Positions 25,396-38,500 of a DNA stretch of 64,000 nt are shown here, one piece after another (the first letter of the stretch is position 1; the number at the start of each line of letters is the position of its first letter). The DNA lies in NCBI GenBank assembly GCA_013396915.1, contig VWZL01000170.1, forward strand, positions 954,703 through 1,018,702. Reading direction: 5' to 3'. A model generated the notes under the pieces. It did no database searches. It saw only the letters and a program-made list of their open reading frames with translations, and was not told the origin of the DNA. Both the position numbers and the translations under genes were made by a program. This DNA is from Stercorarius parasiticus. Lineage: Eukaryota; Chordata; Aves; Charadriiformes; Stercorariidae.

Positions 25396-27140
25396 TTCGA
25401 ACACTCCCATATGCCCACGATGAAAAGTTCAAATGCTGCTATCCAAGGCCTTGTGAATTTGAAGACAGGCATTACAACCTCTGCACTGAAGTCAATAATA
25501 CTCTTTGTCAGGGACCTTCTCTGCTTAAACTCCTTCTTTAAACAGCACTGCAGTTTGTGAGTCAAAGTTGCTAATATTTTGTCTCTGAAGCCTTTGCAAA
25601 AATGTTACTTGCACAAGCAAAATAGAAGTATGCCAAAGAGAAGTTAGTTGCCTTAATTTATAAGAGATTACTTTATTGTTCATCTTGCTGAAAAGAGCTT
25701 TATCGTGCTCTTTCACTTAACTGATTGCATATGAATAGTAAATGCAATAAATAATTACAGAATACAGTGTTACACAATAAAGTCAGGTCATACTTCATCC
25801 ATCCTGTAAACTGTTGTTTGGTTTTTTTTTTCCACTCCTCTGGATCATAAATACTTTAATAAATGCTGTAAAATCTACCCTTCTTCCTTCACCCCATTAT
25901 AGAAGGCCATGTTTTAGGAGTCATTATTGTATTATGTTTGTGCTCAAGTGTAGGAATTGATTTCTTGTCCATGTTTTTTCTACAGTTATTGTTTCTTTAA
26001 ACAAGAACTCTAAAAAAAAGGCACCTCCACTGACTATATGTTATCACTAATACTGTTTTCGGTGTTACCTTCCTGCTTTATGTATTTATTAAACTTCGTG
26101 ATTTCTATCTAGGCCCAGCATTGACTTCTCCCTTCTTGATGGTAGAATTAATACAACCACACTCGTAATATATTAGGAATTGGGATGTCGTTACAAGAGT
26201 TTACAAAAATAAAGTGTTGCTCTAATCCATTGTGTCAGTTCTAAAAGTGTTATTTAATACATGGGGAATTGTTCTCCACAGCCTTCTCAACAGGCTCATC
26301 ATTTTAGAACGTACATCTTAAAATGTATGATATCATTTTGCCATAATGTTATCACCAAAGCCGAACAAAGTATGGTTTCTTCTTTTTCCCATCTCAACCT
26401 TTTCCTCTTACTCCAACTTCATGTTGCAGTAGCCTGTTGTCAGCAAGAAAAATTTTCACTTTACAGTTCAGGGGATTAATCAGTGATGAAAAAAATGCAT
26501 TATCTGTCTGGTTTACAGAACCTGGGCTGGTTTAAGATTATAGTGAATTGCAGTATTTTAAGCTGTGTAACTGGAAATCTGAAACTTTGAATAAATATTA
26601 ATTGTGAAAATGAATTTTCTGGATTTTTGAGCATCTGGATGTGTTCTGTGCAAATTACCTGCAGAGTTTTGTAATTGGTTTGGTTTTACTGAGTTGTTAT
26701 TGAAAATATTACCCTGAAATTGAATAAAAAAATACAAAGTGTAAAAATGCCTTTCAAAACCTTTTCCTGCCTTTTGTGCAATAGGAGATGCAGTGAAAAC
26801 ATGGGGAAAAAAATCCATAATCTCAAAAAGTTTACTAATTATGGTCATCAAACAAACCCATTATCTAACAGCTTTGACTGTGTCTTTATTTTATATTGTA
26901 GTGTCAGCTTGCTCTGATGAAAGTTCTGGATTAATAGTATAATGTCAAAATGGAGAAATTACGCAGATGCATTTTTGGTAAAGTGAAACAATTGTTTTAA
27001 TTGGTATTATATTGCAGGTCCATGCTTGGCTGTGTAGTATTTTGCAAAAGAAGTGCAAAATACACATTTTCTGAGTTTATGAAAGGACTGAGCTTTCATA
27101 CAAAACAGAGTATGTAACATATATAAAAGGATAAAGTTAT

Positions 27141-27195
27141 TATCTATTTATATAATCTATCTACCTATCTATCAACCTATCTACCTATCTATCTA
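27141..27195 (+). repeat. Imperfect (CTAT)n microsatellite
   Basis: About 55 bases of tetranucleotide units TATC/CTAC, interrupted by TTTATATAA and by CAAC variants. Confidence 0.9.
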
Positions 27196-28007
27196 AAACA
27201 GTAATTGAAAGGCCAGAGCTCTTTTACAGGAGACTAGTGGCTGAAGAACAGTGTACTGAAGAACTGCTGAACTGCTGTAGCTCCTGTGCCATTCCTAAAA
27301 GTCTGGAAAAGGTTTTTGAACCCCTTGTGAAGGAACAGAGGTTGCTCGGTATTTTTGTGTGTTAGTTGACGATGGGATGAAAGTTACAGATGTGTTGTCC
27401 ATGTAACATGCGATATTAATCATCTTTGATGACTAGGATGTTGTAAATTGGAGGAATTGGAATATGTAGCTTACTTAGATGTGGCACTCAGAGTTGTGAC
27501 AACCAAGTGGGTTACCAAAAAAACCCCCACCCTCCACAACTGCTGGCTTTATTCGCCACTACTCTATTGTGTGCATGAGAGCCTGTTTGTGAATAGCTCT
27601 TTGTATTTTTTTCTTCGTATATTAGTGATCTAGGTTAGATGCACAATTGTTTTGTCAATGGAAATTTTTCCACTGATTTCAGAAGGCTGAGGGTCAGACT
27701 GTTGCCACTTTCTCTATTGTTGAAAAAGGCCTTTGATAACCTTGACAGGGGCCTGTAAAAAATGGGTGTGTGTGTGCAATTTTCTCAAAAGAAATTTAAA
27801 AAGCTCCGTATTATGTAAATGTTGTTCTAGCAGAACTGGAATTGGTTGAAAAAGCTTCAAAACATTAGTATTCACTGGGATCTTTTAATTTTTGATGCAA
27901 TTGTGCATACATACCATAAAGATTTCTTCATGTGTTAATCATCTTGTCAAGAGACTAATTTAACATGTAAACCCAGTATTTACATAAAAAACCCCATGCT
28001 TGAATAC

Positions 28008-28804
28008 AGAATCATAGAATAATTGGGTTGGAAGGGACCTTTAGAGGTCATCTAGTCCAACCCCCCTGCAATGAGCAGGGACATCTTTAACTAGATCAGG
28101 TTGCTCAGAGCCTCCTCAAGCCTGGCTTTGAATGTCTCCAGGGATGGGGCCTCCACCAGCTCTCTGGGCAACCTGTGCCAGTGTCTCACCACCCTCATTG
28201 TAAAGAACTTCTTCCTAATGTCCAATCTAAACCTACCCTGCTCTAGTTTAAAACAATTACGCCTCGTCCTATCGCTACATGGCCTTGCAAACAGCCCCTC
28301 CCCAGCTTTCTAATAGGCCCCCTTCAGGTACTGGAAGGTCACTATAAGGTCTCCCTGGAGCCTTCTCTCCTCCAGGCTGAACAACCCCAACTCTCTCAGC
28401 CTGTCTTCATAGGAGAGGTGCTCCAGCCCTCAGATCATTTTCGTGGCCCTCCTCTGGACCTGCTCCAACGGGTCCGTGTCCTTCTTGTGCTGAGGGCTCC
28501 AGAGCTGGACACAGTATTCCAGGTGGGGTCTCACCAGAGCAGAGTATAGGGGGGAGAATCACCTCTCTCGACCTGCTGGCCACAGTTCTTTTGATGCAGC
28601 CCAGGATGTGACTGGCCTTCTGGGCTGCAAGTGTGCATTGCTGGCTCATGTTGAGCTTCTCATCCACCAGCACCCCCAAGTCCTTCTCCTCTGGGCTGCT
28701 CTCAATCCCTTTGTCTCCCAGCCTGTATTGATACTGGGGAATTCCCTGACCCAGGTTCACCTCAACAGAACAACCTCGTGAGGTTCACATGGGCCCACTT
28801 CTTG
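28008..28804 (-). mobile_element. CR1 LINE fragment with decayed reverse-transcriptase end, antisense
   Basis: Read on the - strand, this is a CR1 copy of about 800 bp. It starts within the RT carboxy-terminal region (28407-28760 frame: [57 protein letters not shown]) and runs through the 3' UTR to an ATTCTATGATTCT tail at 28008-28020. The frame breaks after the ILPP region, where intact copies continue into a [16 protein letters not shown] block, so it is frameshifted and dead. The 5' edge near 28780-28804 still resembles the conserved KWAHVNLTR segment. It is the longest CR1 piece here and lies antisense to EPB41L4A. Confidence 0.95.
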
Positions 28805-28845
28805 AATATATAACATTATATATGTAATATATTATATTATGTGAC
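28799..28845. repeat. AT-rich low-complexity tract
   Basis: Alternating TATA/ATTA sequence directly at the 5' edge of the antisense CR1 copy. It may be part of the insertion site. Confidence 0.7.
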
Positions 28846-30727
28846 TTCATGAACTCACATTTTTAGCCATTTAAATCCTAAAAGTATGTATTTTTTCACA
28901 TTTTCCAGTATCTCTTTCAGAAAACATAAGGCTAGGATTTTCAGGTGTGGTTTTCAAGTGCAGGGCATATTTGGTATCTTTGTAGATTTCCATTGACTGT
29001 GTATTAGACTTGTAAGCTATGGAGTTTGTAAATGTACCAGAACAGATCTTTTGTATGGTTTGTGTTATTTGTATATATTTTATCTAGGATTTTTTTTATC
29101 AGTTTCTTCTCCAGTGTTTTTTCTTTGCAGCCTTTCTTTTCCAGTTCAGCTACTGGCTGTTTTAAAATGTCATTAATCAGTTTGTTCTCATTGCTTGCAT
29201 TGGATACTAGAGGTGATTCTGGCTGTGTAGTGTTAACGCTGAGATGCATTTCCAGGTATTTCTGCCTATATCATGGGTAAACAAGGTATCAGGGAAATCA
29301 GGTCAATGGAGACAGAATTGCTTGCTCCAGTGGCAAAACCTTCGCAATAGCAGGGAGCATGAAATCTCCCTGGAAGCAAAGAGCTTGTTTGTTTTTGGTT
29401 TTCTGAATGATGTTTACAATGCGTCACCTGAGTAGGCCAGGTGTGTTTTTGTGCTTTGTCTGTGTGCAGTGGTGTGTTCTGACTAGAAGCAGGTCCAGAA
29501 TGGGAAGCCTTTGGATATGAACTGAATATTCCAAAAGTTTCTGTCGGTATAACATTTAGAAGTGGTTTTATAGCTGTTGCCTAGATTTTAAATAGTTTGG
29601 GGGCTTGTGAAGAAAAATAGCAGTATTACAGTTCCTGGTTCATGACAGGTTTTGTGGAGCATCACTGTGGAATTAATCTGTCTTGACACGACTGCAGGGT
29701 GCCAGTCTTGGCTTGATAAAGTCAGGTATGCTTCTGATGTTGTCACAAATGAACATGGTCTTGGCCAGCTTTAAAAGTGGATAAACAACAAATCTCAATA
29801 GCACATCTAGGTCTGTTTCAGAGAATTTTGTAGGTTATGCATGTGGTTACAAACACGTTAGTTAACTTTCTGGCACAGCAATTAAAATTTTTCCTTCATA
29901 CCTACTTGGGCAAACAGGGACTGCCAAAAAGCCTCTGTTTCTAGATCACTTCTCACAAATAACTCTGTCCTGTATTCTGTTTGTGAAATACTAAACCAGT
30001 TTATCCTTTCACCTGCATAATAGCAGCAAGCCGTGGAGAAGGCAGGAACTGGAGAAGGCATGGGATTTTTGTCTCTTAGATGGTGAATAGTGTGATGGGA
30101 ATACAAAGCCAATCCAGGCCGAGTGCTGTATACTTCACCTGAATGGGAGTGTTCTGTAATTAGACTTACACGTAACACCCAAGGGGAAGTAAAAATTATG
30201 CTTTTAAAACCAGTTGCGGATAAACTGCACAATAAATTGATGCCCGACAGGCTCCTTTCTGTGCTTCTCCTTGTGCAGTGCACTTTGGTTGCTGCTTGGT
30301 TCCTATTTCATCCCTGCTCTCTTCTTACTTTTTTTAAATTCTGTTTTTGTTAGAGGTTGTGAGTGTATGTTTTTTTTTTTTTTTTCCTGTCTCCTTGGCT
30401 GCTGGCATGCTCTCGTTACGTATGGTCTTTCTTTCGGTGTTGTGCATGATCGGGTGGTGGTTCTGCAGAGCCAACAATTTCACAACTGGAATCTCACAAC
30501 AGCATGAGAGCAGGAGGATGGGGCAAAGCTCACAGGCTGCTTCCTGAAGGCAGGCATTTGTGCTGCCGCCTCTGTTGGGCCAGAGAAGGCAGAGCTGAAC
30601 AAGGTGCTTGTTATTTCACACACGGCACGGTGTTCGCAGTGGGAAGAAAGAAGGAGCTGTGCTCTCTCTCCCTTTGCCTCTTTCTGCTCTTTTGCTCTGC
30701 CTTAATTTCCTGCATATGAGTCTCTCT
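28846..30727. other. Unique intronic sequence, no named feature
   Basis: AT-rich intron. Contains a 16-base T run at 30370-30385. No supported gene. Confidence 0.5.
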
Positions 30728-30862
30728 CATTGGGTTGGAAGGGACCTTGGGAGGTCATCTAGTCTGATCTCCCCTGCAATGAGCAGGGACATCTCCAACT
30801 AGATCAGGTTGCTCAGAGCCCCATCCAGACTGATCTTGAATATTTCCAGGGATGAGGCAGGT
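30728..30862 (-). mobile_element. Short CR1 LINE 3' fragment, antisense
   Basis: Begins TTGGGTTGGAAGGGACCTTG on the + strand and continues with the CR1-typical GAGCAGGGACATCTCCAACT and AGATCAGGTTGCTCAGAGCC. This is the reverse complement of a CR1 3' UTR. Only about 135 bp remain, and the octamer tail is missing or decayed (CTCTCTCATT). Confidence 0.88.
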
Positions 30863-33800
30863 CCAGGGACGCCCATCCTTCCGGTTGCTACCTATGTTCT
30901 TTCAGGTTTGTTGCAGAAATAAAAAAGAATTACTTTAAGAAAACAGACTGCAGGGTTGAAATCTTCACTTTGTTGCCCAACTGTGTTGAAAGAAGACCTC
31001 CGCTGCTGTGTGTTGTGTTGCCTATCAGTACATGAAGCCTCATGCATGACTGCTTTCAGTACAGCTTGAGATCTTTTTGGTCTCAGGCACCTGGCTTTCA
31101 AGCAAGAGGCGAATTTTGTGAGGTGATTTTCTCATTCAGTCAGGCACACAGATCCCGCGAAAAGGGAACTATTTCGTTTTAGTCTTTTTACAATGCACCT
31201 GTGTCCATTATTCACGTAAAAAAAGAGTCATTGGTATAACGGAGCTGGTTGAAAACAGCTAATACTGGGTGCGTTCCTGCCATTCCCAGGGCTTCCCAGC
31301 TGTGTGGGCTGTGTAGCCATTGCCTGTGTCTGCAGGGTGACACAGGGAGGGTGGGTTTGTGGCGTAGTCGTGGTCAGAATTGTTCTCAAGGAGCTTAAAG
31401 CTGATGGCAACTAACAAAGCCACCCCTTTTAATAAATCCAGTTAGCATTTGTACAATTAGTTTCCATCATTTTTTTTTAAAGCAAAACACATTCTGCTTT
31501 TGGTTGCTCACTTCTTTTTGAGGAGGGGAACTGCAGGTTGTTGGTTTTTTTTTTTTTTAAGTATCTTTTATCTGGTTTCGGTGTAGATCAAACCAGTCAT
31601 GGCAAGTTAAGTTGCATGCGTATCTTGCATATGTAAGTCAAAGTGTGACACTTTAAAAGCTCAGAGTACTTTATGTCCGATTTATGAAGATAACTGTGAA
31701 CGTGGAGTTTGTGGGGGTTTGGTATTACATAGACAGATAAACATGAGTAAAATATAGACACAAAACCCTGAGAGAGAAGGTGAAGTCTGAAAAGATTTGC
31801 TTCTGTTTATGTCATCTAAATGATTTAATACTTTTTTATGTTTTTCGAAAAAGCAGCATCCTTAAGAAGAAAAGTATTTTTTTTTATGGTAGTTTGTGTC
31901 AAATTGAAGTGAACCCCCCTCCCCATCACTGTCAAGAAAAAGGATTTTTTTTCTGCTTTAAGTGCTATTTTCAATGCAGCTTCAAATTTTGAGTGATCAT
32001 TATATAAAACTACCCATCCTTTAGCTCATTTTTGCTGGCTTATATAGTTCCATAAACCTGCAGAGCCAGATCTGACAGAACAGCCTGTCTGGTAAAAGAA
32101 TCCCAGGAAAGCTAAGTGCTTAAAAATTGGCATTCATCTTCTTTCAGACAAAATGCATTAGAATATTCCTTTATACCTGAAATGAAATTATTGTTTTCTT
32201 GAGCTGCTGTCATGTTTGTTCGATTATTTTACCTTTCATATAATGAAACTCAGAGCCTTAGGATAGCTACTGACATAGCAATTGTAATGAAATATAAAGT
32301 AATTTTTCCAGCCCTTTCACATTGTTCCTGCTCATTTGAGAGTACCTTTTATCCAGCAGCATTTTAAATGCAGTATTGCTTGCCTGCTATAAACAAAATG
32401 ATTTTTCTGTGAATAAATCCTAAAGACTAGTGAAGGGATGTAGTCTGTTGGAAACAGAAAATTATATCTGGTCTTGAAGTGGCAGAAGGGGATGAAGTGA
32501 CTCTAGTGTAACTGCTGAGTAATCATCCATCTTCTTTGTATGATATTATGTAATATAGCTATGACATAAAGCATATATATGGGTGCTATATGTTTCACGT
32601 AAAGTTTAGTTTAACCTTTCTCAGGAGGAGACACACAGAAATTTCTGTAGGTCCTGCTGCTGCCTGATGCAGTGAGAAGATCTGAGCACCACCAAAGCCA
32701 GTGATTTGATCTTGGGGAAATAGAGTTTTTCCAGCCAGTAGTGTCTTTTCACCCCTTCTGGACAGAAAAAATGAATTAACTCCTCCACCACAGTAGTCTT
32801 TAGTTTCAGGATTGCACCCCTCCCACCCTCATGGTACATAATTTGTTCATTTGCTTTCATGGTAATGTGCCTCTGCATCCTTAGCATTGCTATTGAGGAG
32901 GATTATGGAGATTTTGACTGGCAATGGGCACTTCTGCTCCTGCCAGGAAGGGGGCATTAGGAATGAGTAGTGATGCAGGATATTTGTGGTCATGTCAGTG
33001 AAGTGGGGCTTATTCTAGTACAAGCAGAACTGTTGAGGTCTGCTTTGGCTAATGATGTGTTTGACAGAGCATGTTTATATCCATATTTTCTCCCTTTCCC
33101 TGTATCCTTTTCTAGTTCTACCCCAGTTCAATACCCATGTCTTCCCCTACCCTGAGCAATAAGGCTTCAGGGAAACATTTTTAAGCTGAGCGTAGCAGGG
33201 GAGTAGCAGGCATGGTTTGCAGCACAGCACGGGGTAGGAGCGGAGGGTTGAGGAGGGTCTGCTGCCTTCTGCTGTCAGTGGCGAAGAGGTGGGAGAGGAT
33301 GCAGGGATGTAGGCAGGGGCAAAAAGGGAGTGGTAAGCGAAGAAATAAGTGAAGGGGAATAATACCTCGTGCATGGTGAAAGCCATTTATCTTGGTATGT
33401 GTGGAGCACGGTACCTGCTGATAGAAAACGTGCCCTGGGAAATGCCCTCACACAACGAATGTTCTACAGCTCGCTGTGGTTGATGTCCAATAGCAGAACA
33501 AGAAGTCAGGAGGTTTATTGTTACTGGTGCTGGTAGCTGGTTAGGTGGATAGATGCAGCTGGCAATGCTCTGAGGAAACAGGGAAGATGAACGCGTGAAT
33601 CAAGTGTCCAGGCTTTGGAATATATGTGCTTCTAGTGTATTTGCAGAGTCAGACACACGTCCTTCGCTGGAGCTGCAATCAGTAACCACAGTAAGGACAT
33701 CCTTCATTGTAGGGTGACATCCTGTTAGCAGTCCTGACTCGGAAACCGTTCTGTCTTCATTAGTTGGTGATAATTGAAATGTATGCTTTACTGCCTCTCC

Positions 33801-35054
33801 AGTAATTTGTGCTCAGTTTTTAAAAAGGCAGTGATGAGAATGTAAGGTTTAAAGTTAAGAATTACGCTATCACCTGTTAGGTTGTTCGACATGTTTATTA
33901 TTTTAACAGGGTTTTTTTTTATATTTAATGTAAATTTCTGTAGATACTTTTCATCCATTTGACCTTACTCTATCTTCTGTTGTTAGAAAGCCATCTGTCA
34001 GATATCTTGCTTGTATTGATACTGGAAGGCACAGACCGAGTCAGCTCTTTCATCTCTTTCTGATAGGCTGAGTATTTCAAGTTTCTGTTGCACTTACCCA
34101 AATTACAAGCTTTCCAGAGTTTCTCGTGGTTTTTTTTTTTTTTTCTTTAAAGCCCAGTCTGAACCATTTTTAATTTATTGAAGTACAGATGCAAAGAGCT
34201 AGCTATGTTTCTTCAATTATATGAAAGTGTTGCCACCTTCTTACCTGGGTACTTTTTTGTTCATAGGGCTGTTGTATTCTCCCCTGCCCCGGCTTGATAG
34301 CTGCATCACTGTGGTCTCACATTCACTTGCTTATTCATGGTGATGCCCAAGTACCGTTCAGAGCTGCAGCTTTTCAGGACACAAACCTTAACTTCATAAA
34401 ATTTGCCTAATTTTCTTTTTACAGATGATGTTACCCTTTGCAGTTGCTAGAATGCATGCTTTCAGAAGAGCCTGTCTTACCAAGTGACTCGGCTTGCCTC
34501 ATTATTTGTCACTTCAGTAGTTTTTGGGATGTCTACAAATTTTACTAGGGTGGTTTTATATTATGTTACAGCTCGCGGATAAACTATTGCAAAACCCTGC
34601 CTCGGACTGGAAGACAGTTCTCTACTAAAAACCATATTTTGGGATCTATAATTTGCCCCATTTTTATTTAATTTAATTACTAGTATTTTTTTATAGTGTT
34701 ACTTTTCAACGTTGGCTAGTGTAGATGAACTTCTAACTGCTAGAGCTCACCAGTACAGTGTTGCAGTTATAACAGGCCCCTAATTTTGAGTGTGTGTGTG
34801 TGAAAAACAGATCCCTATCATAATGCCCATTTATTTTATACAAAGGAAATTGCTGATTTTTTATTTTTTTTCCCCTGACTGTGTTTAATTATGTTGGGGA
34901 AGGAAATGTGACATACGAAATTTCTGGTGCTAGGGCTGAAATGGTATGAAACCTCTAAACAAAGCCTTCCCCCCTCCCATCCTCCAGAATCACATCATTA
35001 TTGAACCATATCATGAGACTCCCAAAGGCTTCTTCTGTTAACTATCTACACAAC
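30863..35054. other. Unique intronic sequence, no named feature
   Basis: AT-rich intron with poly-T runs near 31545, 33908 and 34131-34144, a purine-rich patch near 33180-33360, and a short TG run near 34790. No gene is supported. Confidence 0.5.
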
Positions 35055-35500
35055 TGTATTGGGTGTACATGGCAAGATCTTTGTAGCAGGGGTCTGCAGG
35101 GGTGGAGGAGGGGAAAAGTGGAAACGAAGGAGATGCAAAGAGGAGCTCTTGTGGACTGTTCACAATCCCTATTCCCCATCCCTCCGCACTGCTTGGGGAG
35201 GGCAGGACATAGAGGAGTCGGAAATGAAGTGAAGTTCAGCCTGGGAAGAAGTGGGGAAGGTGTTTTAAGTTTTGTCTTTGTTTCTCACCATCCTGCTTTT
35301 ATTTTAAATTGGCAATAAATTAAACTACTTTTCCCCAAGTTGAGTCTGTTTTGCCCACGATAGTAACTGATGAGCAGTCTCTCTGTCCTTATCTTGACCC
35401 ATGAGCTTTTAATTTTATTTTCTGTCTCTGTCCCGTTGAGGAGGGGGAGTTAGAGAGCAGCTGGGTGGGCACCTGGCAGCCACTTAAGTCCACCCACCAT
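35055..35500 (+). mobile_element. Solo-LTR-like element of an avian endogenous retrovirus, sense
   Basis: About 445 bp starting TGTATTGGGTGTACATGGCA and ending CAGCCACTTAAGTCCACCCA followed by CCA. Internal blocks match what I recall of a widespread avian ERV LTR (probably ERVL-like): GGGCAGGACATAGAGGAGTC, TCTCACCATCCTGC, GGCAATAAATTAAA (AATAAA at 35314-35319), GTTGAGTCTGTTTTGCCC, GTCCTTATCTTGACCCATGA and GAGGAGGGGGAGTTAGAGAG. No gag, pol or env sequence lies on either side, so it reads as a solo LTR left after recombination. I see no exact target-site duplication, so the ends may be off by a few bases. The 105-codon frame at 35001-35318 is LTR sequence, not a gene. Confidence 0.75.
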
Positions 35501-38500
35501 AACAAAATTTTTCACAAAAAATATTAGCAGTCTTGTTTCCTTGAATTAGAACAATAATATGTTATTGTAAAGGGTTGTGATAATGCTGCTCATATTAATG
35601 AATAACAGTATTGGATAAATGGAAATACCGAAAAAAATAAAATTAAGTCATACATGTGCTTGCAATAGTCATGGTGCTCTCATGCATCTCATTAGTCATG
35701 GAGGTGCCTGCTCTCCCTGCCCAGTTGTAGCATTGAGTTGATGCATTTTGTTTTATTCTATTCTACCACCGTATGTGGTACGAGGAAAAAATGCCAATGT
35801 TTATTATTCATGGAAGATCTTCGTAATTTTTTTCTTACTGCAAGCTCCAGTCAGTCGATTTTGAAACAGCATATGAGAAATTAATGCTGATAATGACTTA
35901 CTGATATTTTTTTTTGGAAAACAACCAACATAAAAGTTTTAAAACTCTGAAGAGTGGAGGGTGGTGAATTAATGTAGGGAGAAAATTCAGTACTTTGTAA
36001 GGTGTATTTGCTTTTATCTTATAACATCTTGAATGTTGACATATCTGCTCTACTAAGGGGGACCAGCTTTTCAAGTTTTTGCTTTCTTCGTCGCTAATTC
36101 TGTACCCCACATAGGCTTACTTCGTCATTGTAACTTTATTTACTGTATTTAAATTAACAGGCACATATGCATCATGGTGGCCTGTAAAGAGTATGTCCTC
36201 TGTCTGCTTCATTAGTCTGTCCATAGAAGTGTGTTGGGTTTTTTCCAGTTATTTAATGTCACAATAGTTACGGGAACACAGAAGTCACCCGTTCAGCTGT
36301 GTACCATTTTTTGTCTTCTGTTGAAGCTTCTTTCTAGCACAATCAAATTTTTCAGTGGGCTTAGAAATAAAGTACATATGTTGAGATCTGTTCTGCTACC
36401 AAAGAGTTACTAATAATTCATAGTGAAGAAGACTGCTTTTATTATTGCTGTATGGATAGGCAGTAGCAGGCATGAAGACATCTCCAGGTCTTTCTACGAG
36501 GCTTGTGATACATGTACTTGTGAAACTCACTTGTTTCATGCTCCACAGAGCAGTATATTTTCTTTTTGTGTCTTCTTTAACTAATACCATGAATATCGTA
36601 TCTCAGAGTGGAGATTGTATTTTCAAATGCCCTCCTAGAGACTGAGTTAGCAGAGTAAGACCTAGTATTGTGGCTTTGGTTTCATACACAGTCAAGATTT
36701 TGTTTCTTTTTAAAGTATTGTTGTGCTGGTTAAAGGCCAGCAAATTAGGAATGAAATTGGATTGGTTTATGTAAAGTTTATCTTTTTCAGAAAGAAGCTG
36801 AAAGTTTCTAATTGAAAAACACGTTAACTGGGTCCTGGAACCTCATGTTGTGTCTTTTTATTTCAAAGACATAAAATGGCCTAGGAGTGATTCATCTGTC
36901 CTTCTGGATGGATGATGCAACCACTGGCTGAAGTGAAACTTGCCAAATTTTACTTGCTAATTGTGAGAATTGCTCTTTCCCTGCTTGTAACAAACTCCTC
37001 TGCTGGGATGCTGGAATCCCACATGTTAACAGCTCCACAACTTCCCATGCCAGGGGCAACTGGCAGGCACTGGTGCCTGGCCGTGGCCTTCTGAAGCTTG
37101 CAACAGGTTTGCTGCATGTTCTGCGGCCTCAAGGTAGCTCTGTGGCCTGCCATTAATCTTATGATCTGGATGGAGGACATGGAGGACTCCTGAATCTGGA
37201 GATGCCGCTGAGATGTGTCTGTCCCGTAAACCTTGTGGGCTGGCGTTCAAAGAATTCGGGAGGTCTGAACGAGACAATAGCATCTGAGTAGCTAGGCGTG
37301 TTATCATAGGGATGAATGAGCCAACAATGCTAATAGCCCTTGTGAATGCCAGTTTTCCATAGTCTTAAACTAGGCCATTTGAAACATTTGCAAATAAGTT
37401 CTCCTGTTTAAAATGTGTTCCTTTTGTGGAACCTGCCATAGAAAATGGCATGATTTCAGCTAACAGACAACCTTCTTATCCATAGCATAATTTGTAGATT
37501 GAGACCTGATGCAGTTCTCCTGTTTTATAGAGGAATTGGACCAATGCCTAACGCAACAGCTTTAAATCAAGATTTGCTGGCATATCTGTGTGGGGTCCAA
37601 TTATCTCAATATTGCTTTCCAAAACAGCGCCTGGGGCTGCAGTACCACAGATTTGGGCTGAAATTTTGACTTAATTTATTTTCCTTCTAACAGCTTTATA
37701 AAGATAAGAAAATGAAGGACCAGTAAGATAAATATATTTCCTTGTGCGTTATTAACATAGATGTCTTACACCCTAATTGATTGCACCTATTTAAACCAGT
37801 GTACAGGTGTAAACTGATGAAGGCATCAGTTAGCTAGCTGCCTATATAGCAGAGGATATGAAATAGTATTTCACCCTGGGAGATCAGCTTGATGTTTTGG
37901 ACCATGAAATTACATGAGCTCGTAATGTTTTCTTACATTTTTCTTTATAAAATAGTATATGAAGAAGTATTGAAGATGTTCCGTGAAAGGTATATAAGTA
38001 TAAAGTTTGAAGGAGTACGGTGGCTTGAAAGAATCTTTCCGTTTAAGTGTTAAACTTACACAGTTGTAATGGTACCAAGCACATTATTAGCTGAGTCAGG
38101 ACTTGAAAATTACCTTGCTTGCTACAACTAAGAAGCATGTCCTGCCTTTAGAACACTCAGCTTTTAACAAATTTGAGCTTAAAAAATTTAGAAGTAATTA
38201 AATTACTCTCAAGTGTTGTTTTGGAGATTTGAAGTGTGCGGATGCTATATGGTCTGCCTGAGTTTTGCAGGCAGACAGCACTTGTTTCTCCCTTAGGAAA
38301 AAAAAAAAAGGGAAAAGAAAAAATTCAGATGAAGATACTTGGAATTTGGTATTCAATTTAGTATTTTTCAGGTAGTGTCCTTCTCATTTCCATACATAAA
38401 TGAGGGATGAAGAATAATCTAAGCTTTAAGAAGAATAGTTGGTGTATCCACAAATTTGGCTGTGAAATGCTTGAGCTATAAAGCTATAGTGACAAAACCG

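Larger units (their letters stand above)
11003..28007. other. Long unique stretch of intron 1
   Basis: About 17 kb of AT-rich intron. Simple tracts include poly-T at about 12540-12554, poly-A at 19500-19515, short TG runs near 18120 and 18960, and the CTAT repeat at 27141-27195. Two GC-richer patches (16290-16510 and 25090-25395) are discussed separately. The reading frames here, all at or below about 102 codons, lack family motifs and I do not call them. Confidence 0.5.

Noticed and set aside
27141..27195. Possible CRISPR-like regular repeat
   Set aside because: It is a simple tetranucleotide microsatellite with no spacers. The host is a vertebrate.
28407..28760. 117-codon - strand open frame
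   Set aside because: CR1 ORF fragment with frameshift. It is part of a dead LINE copy.
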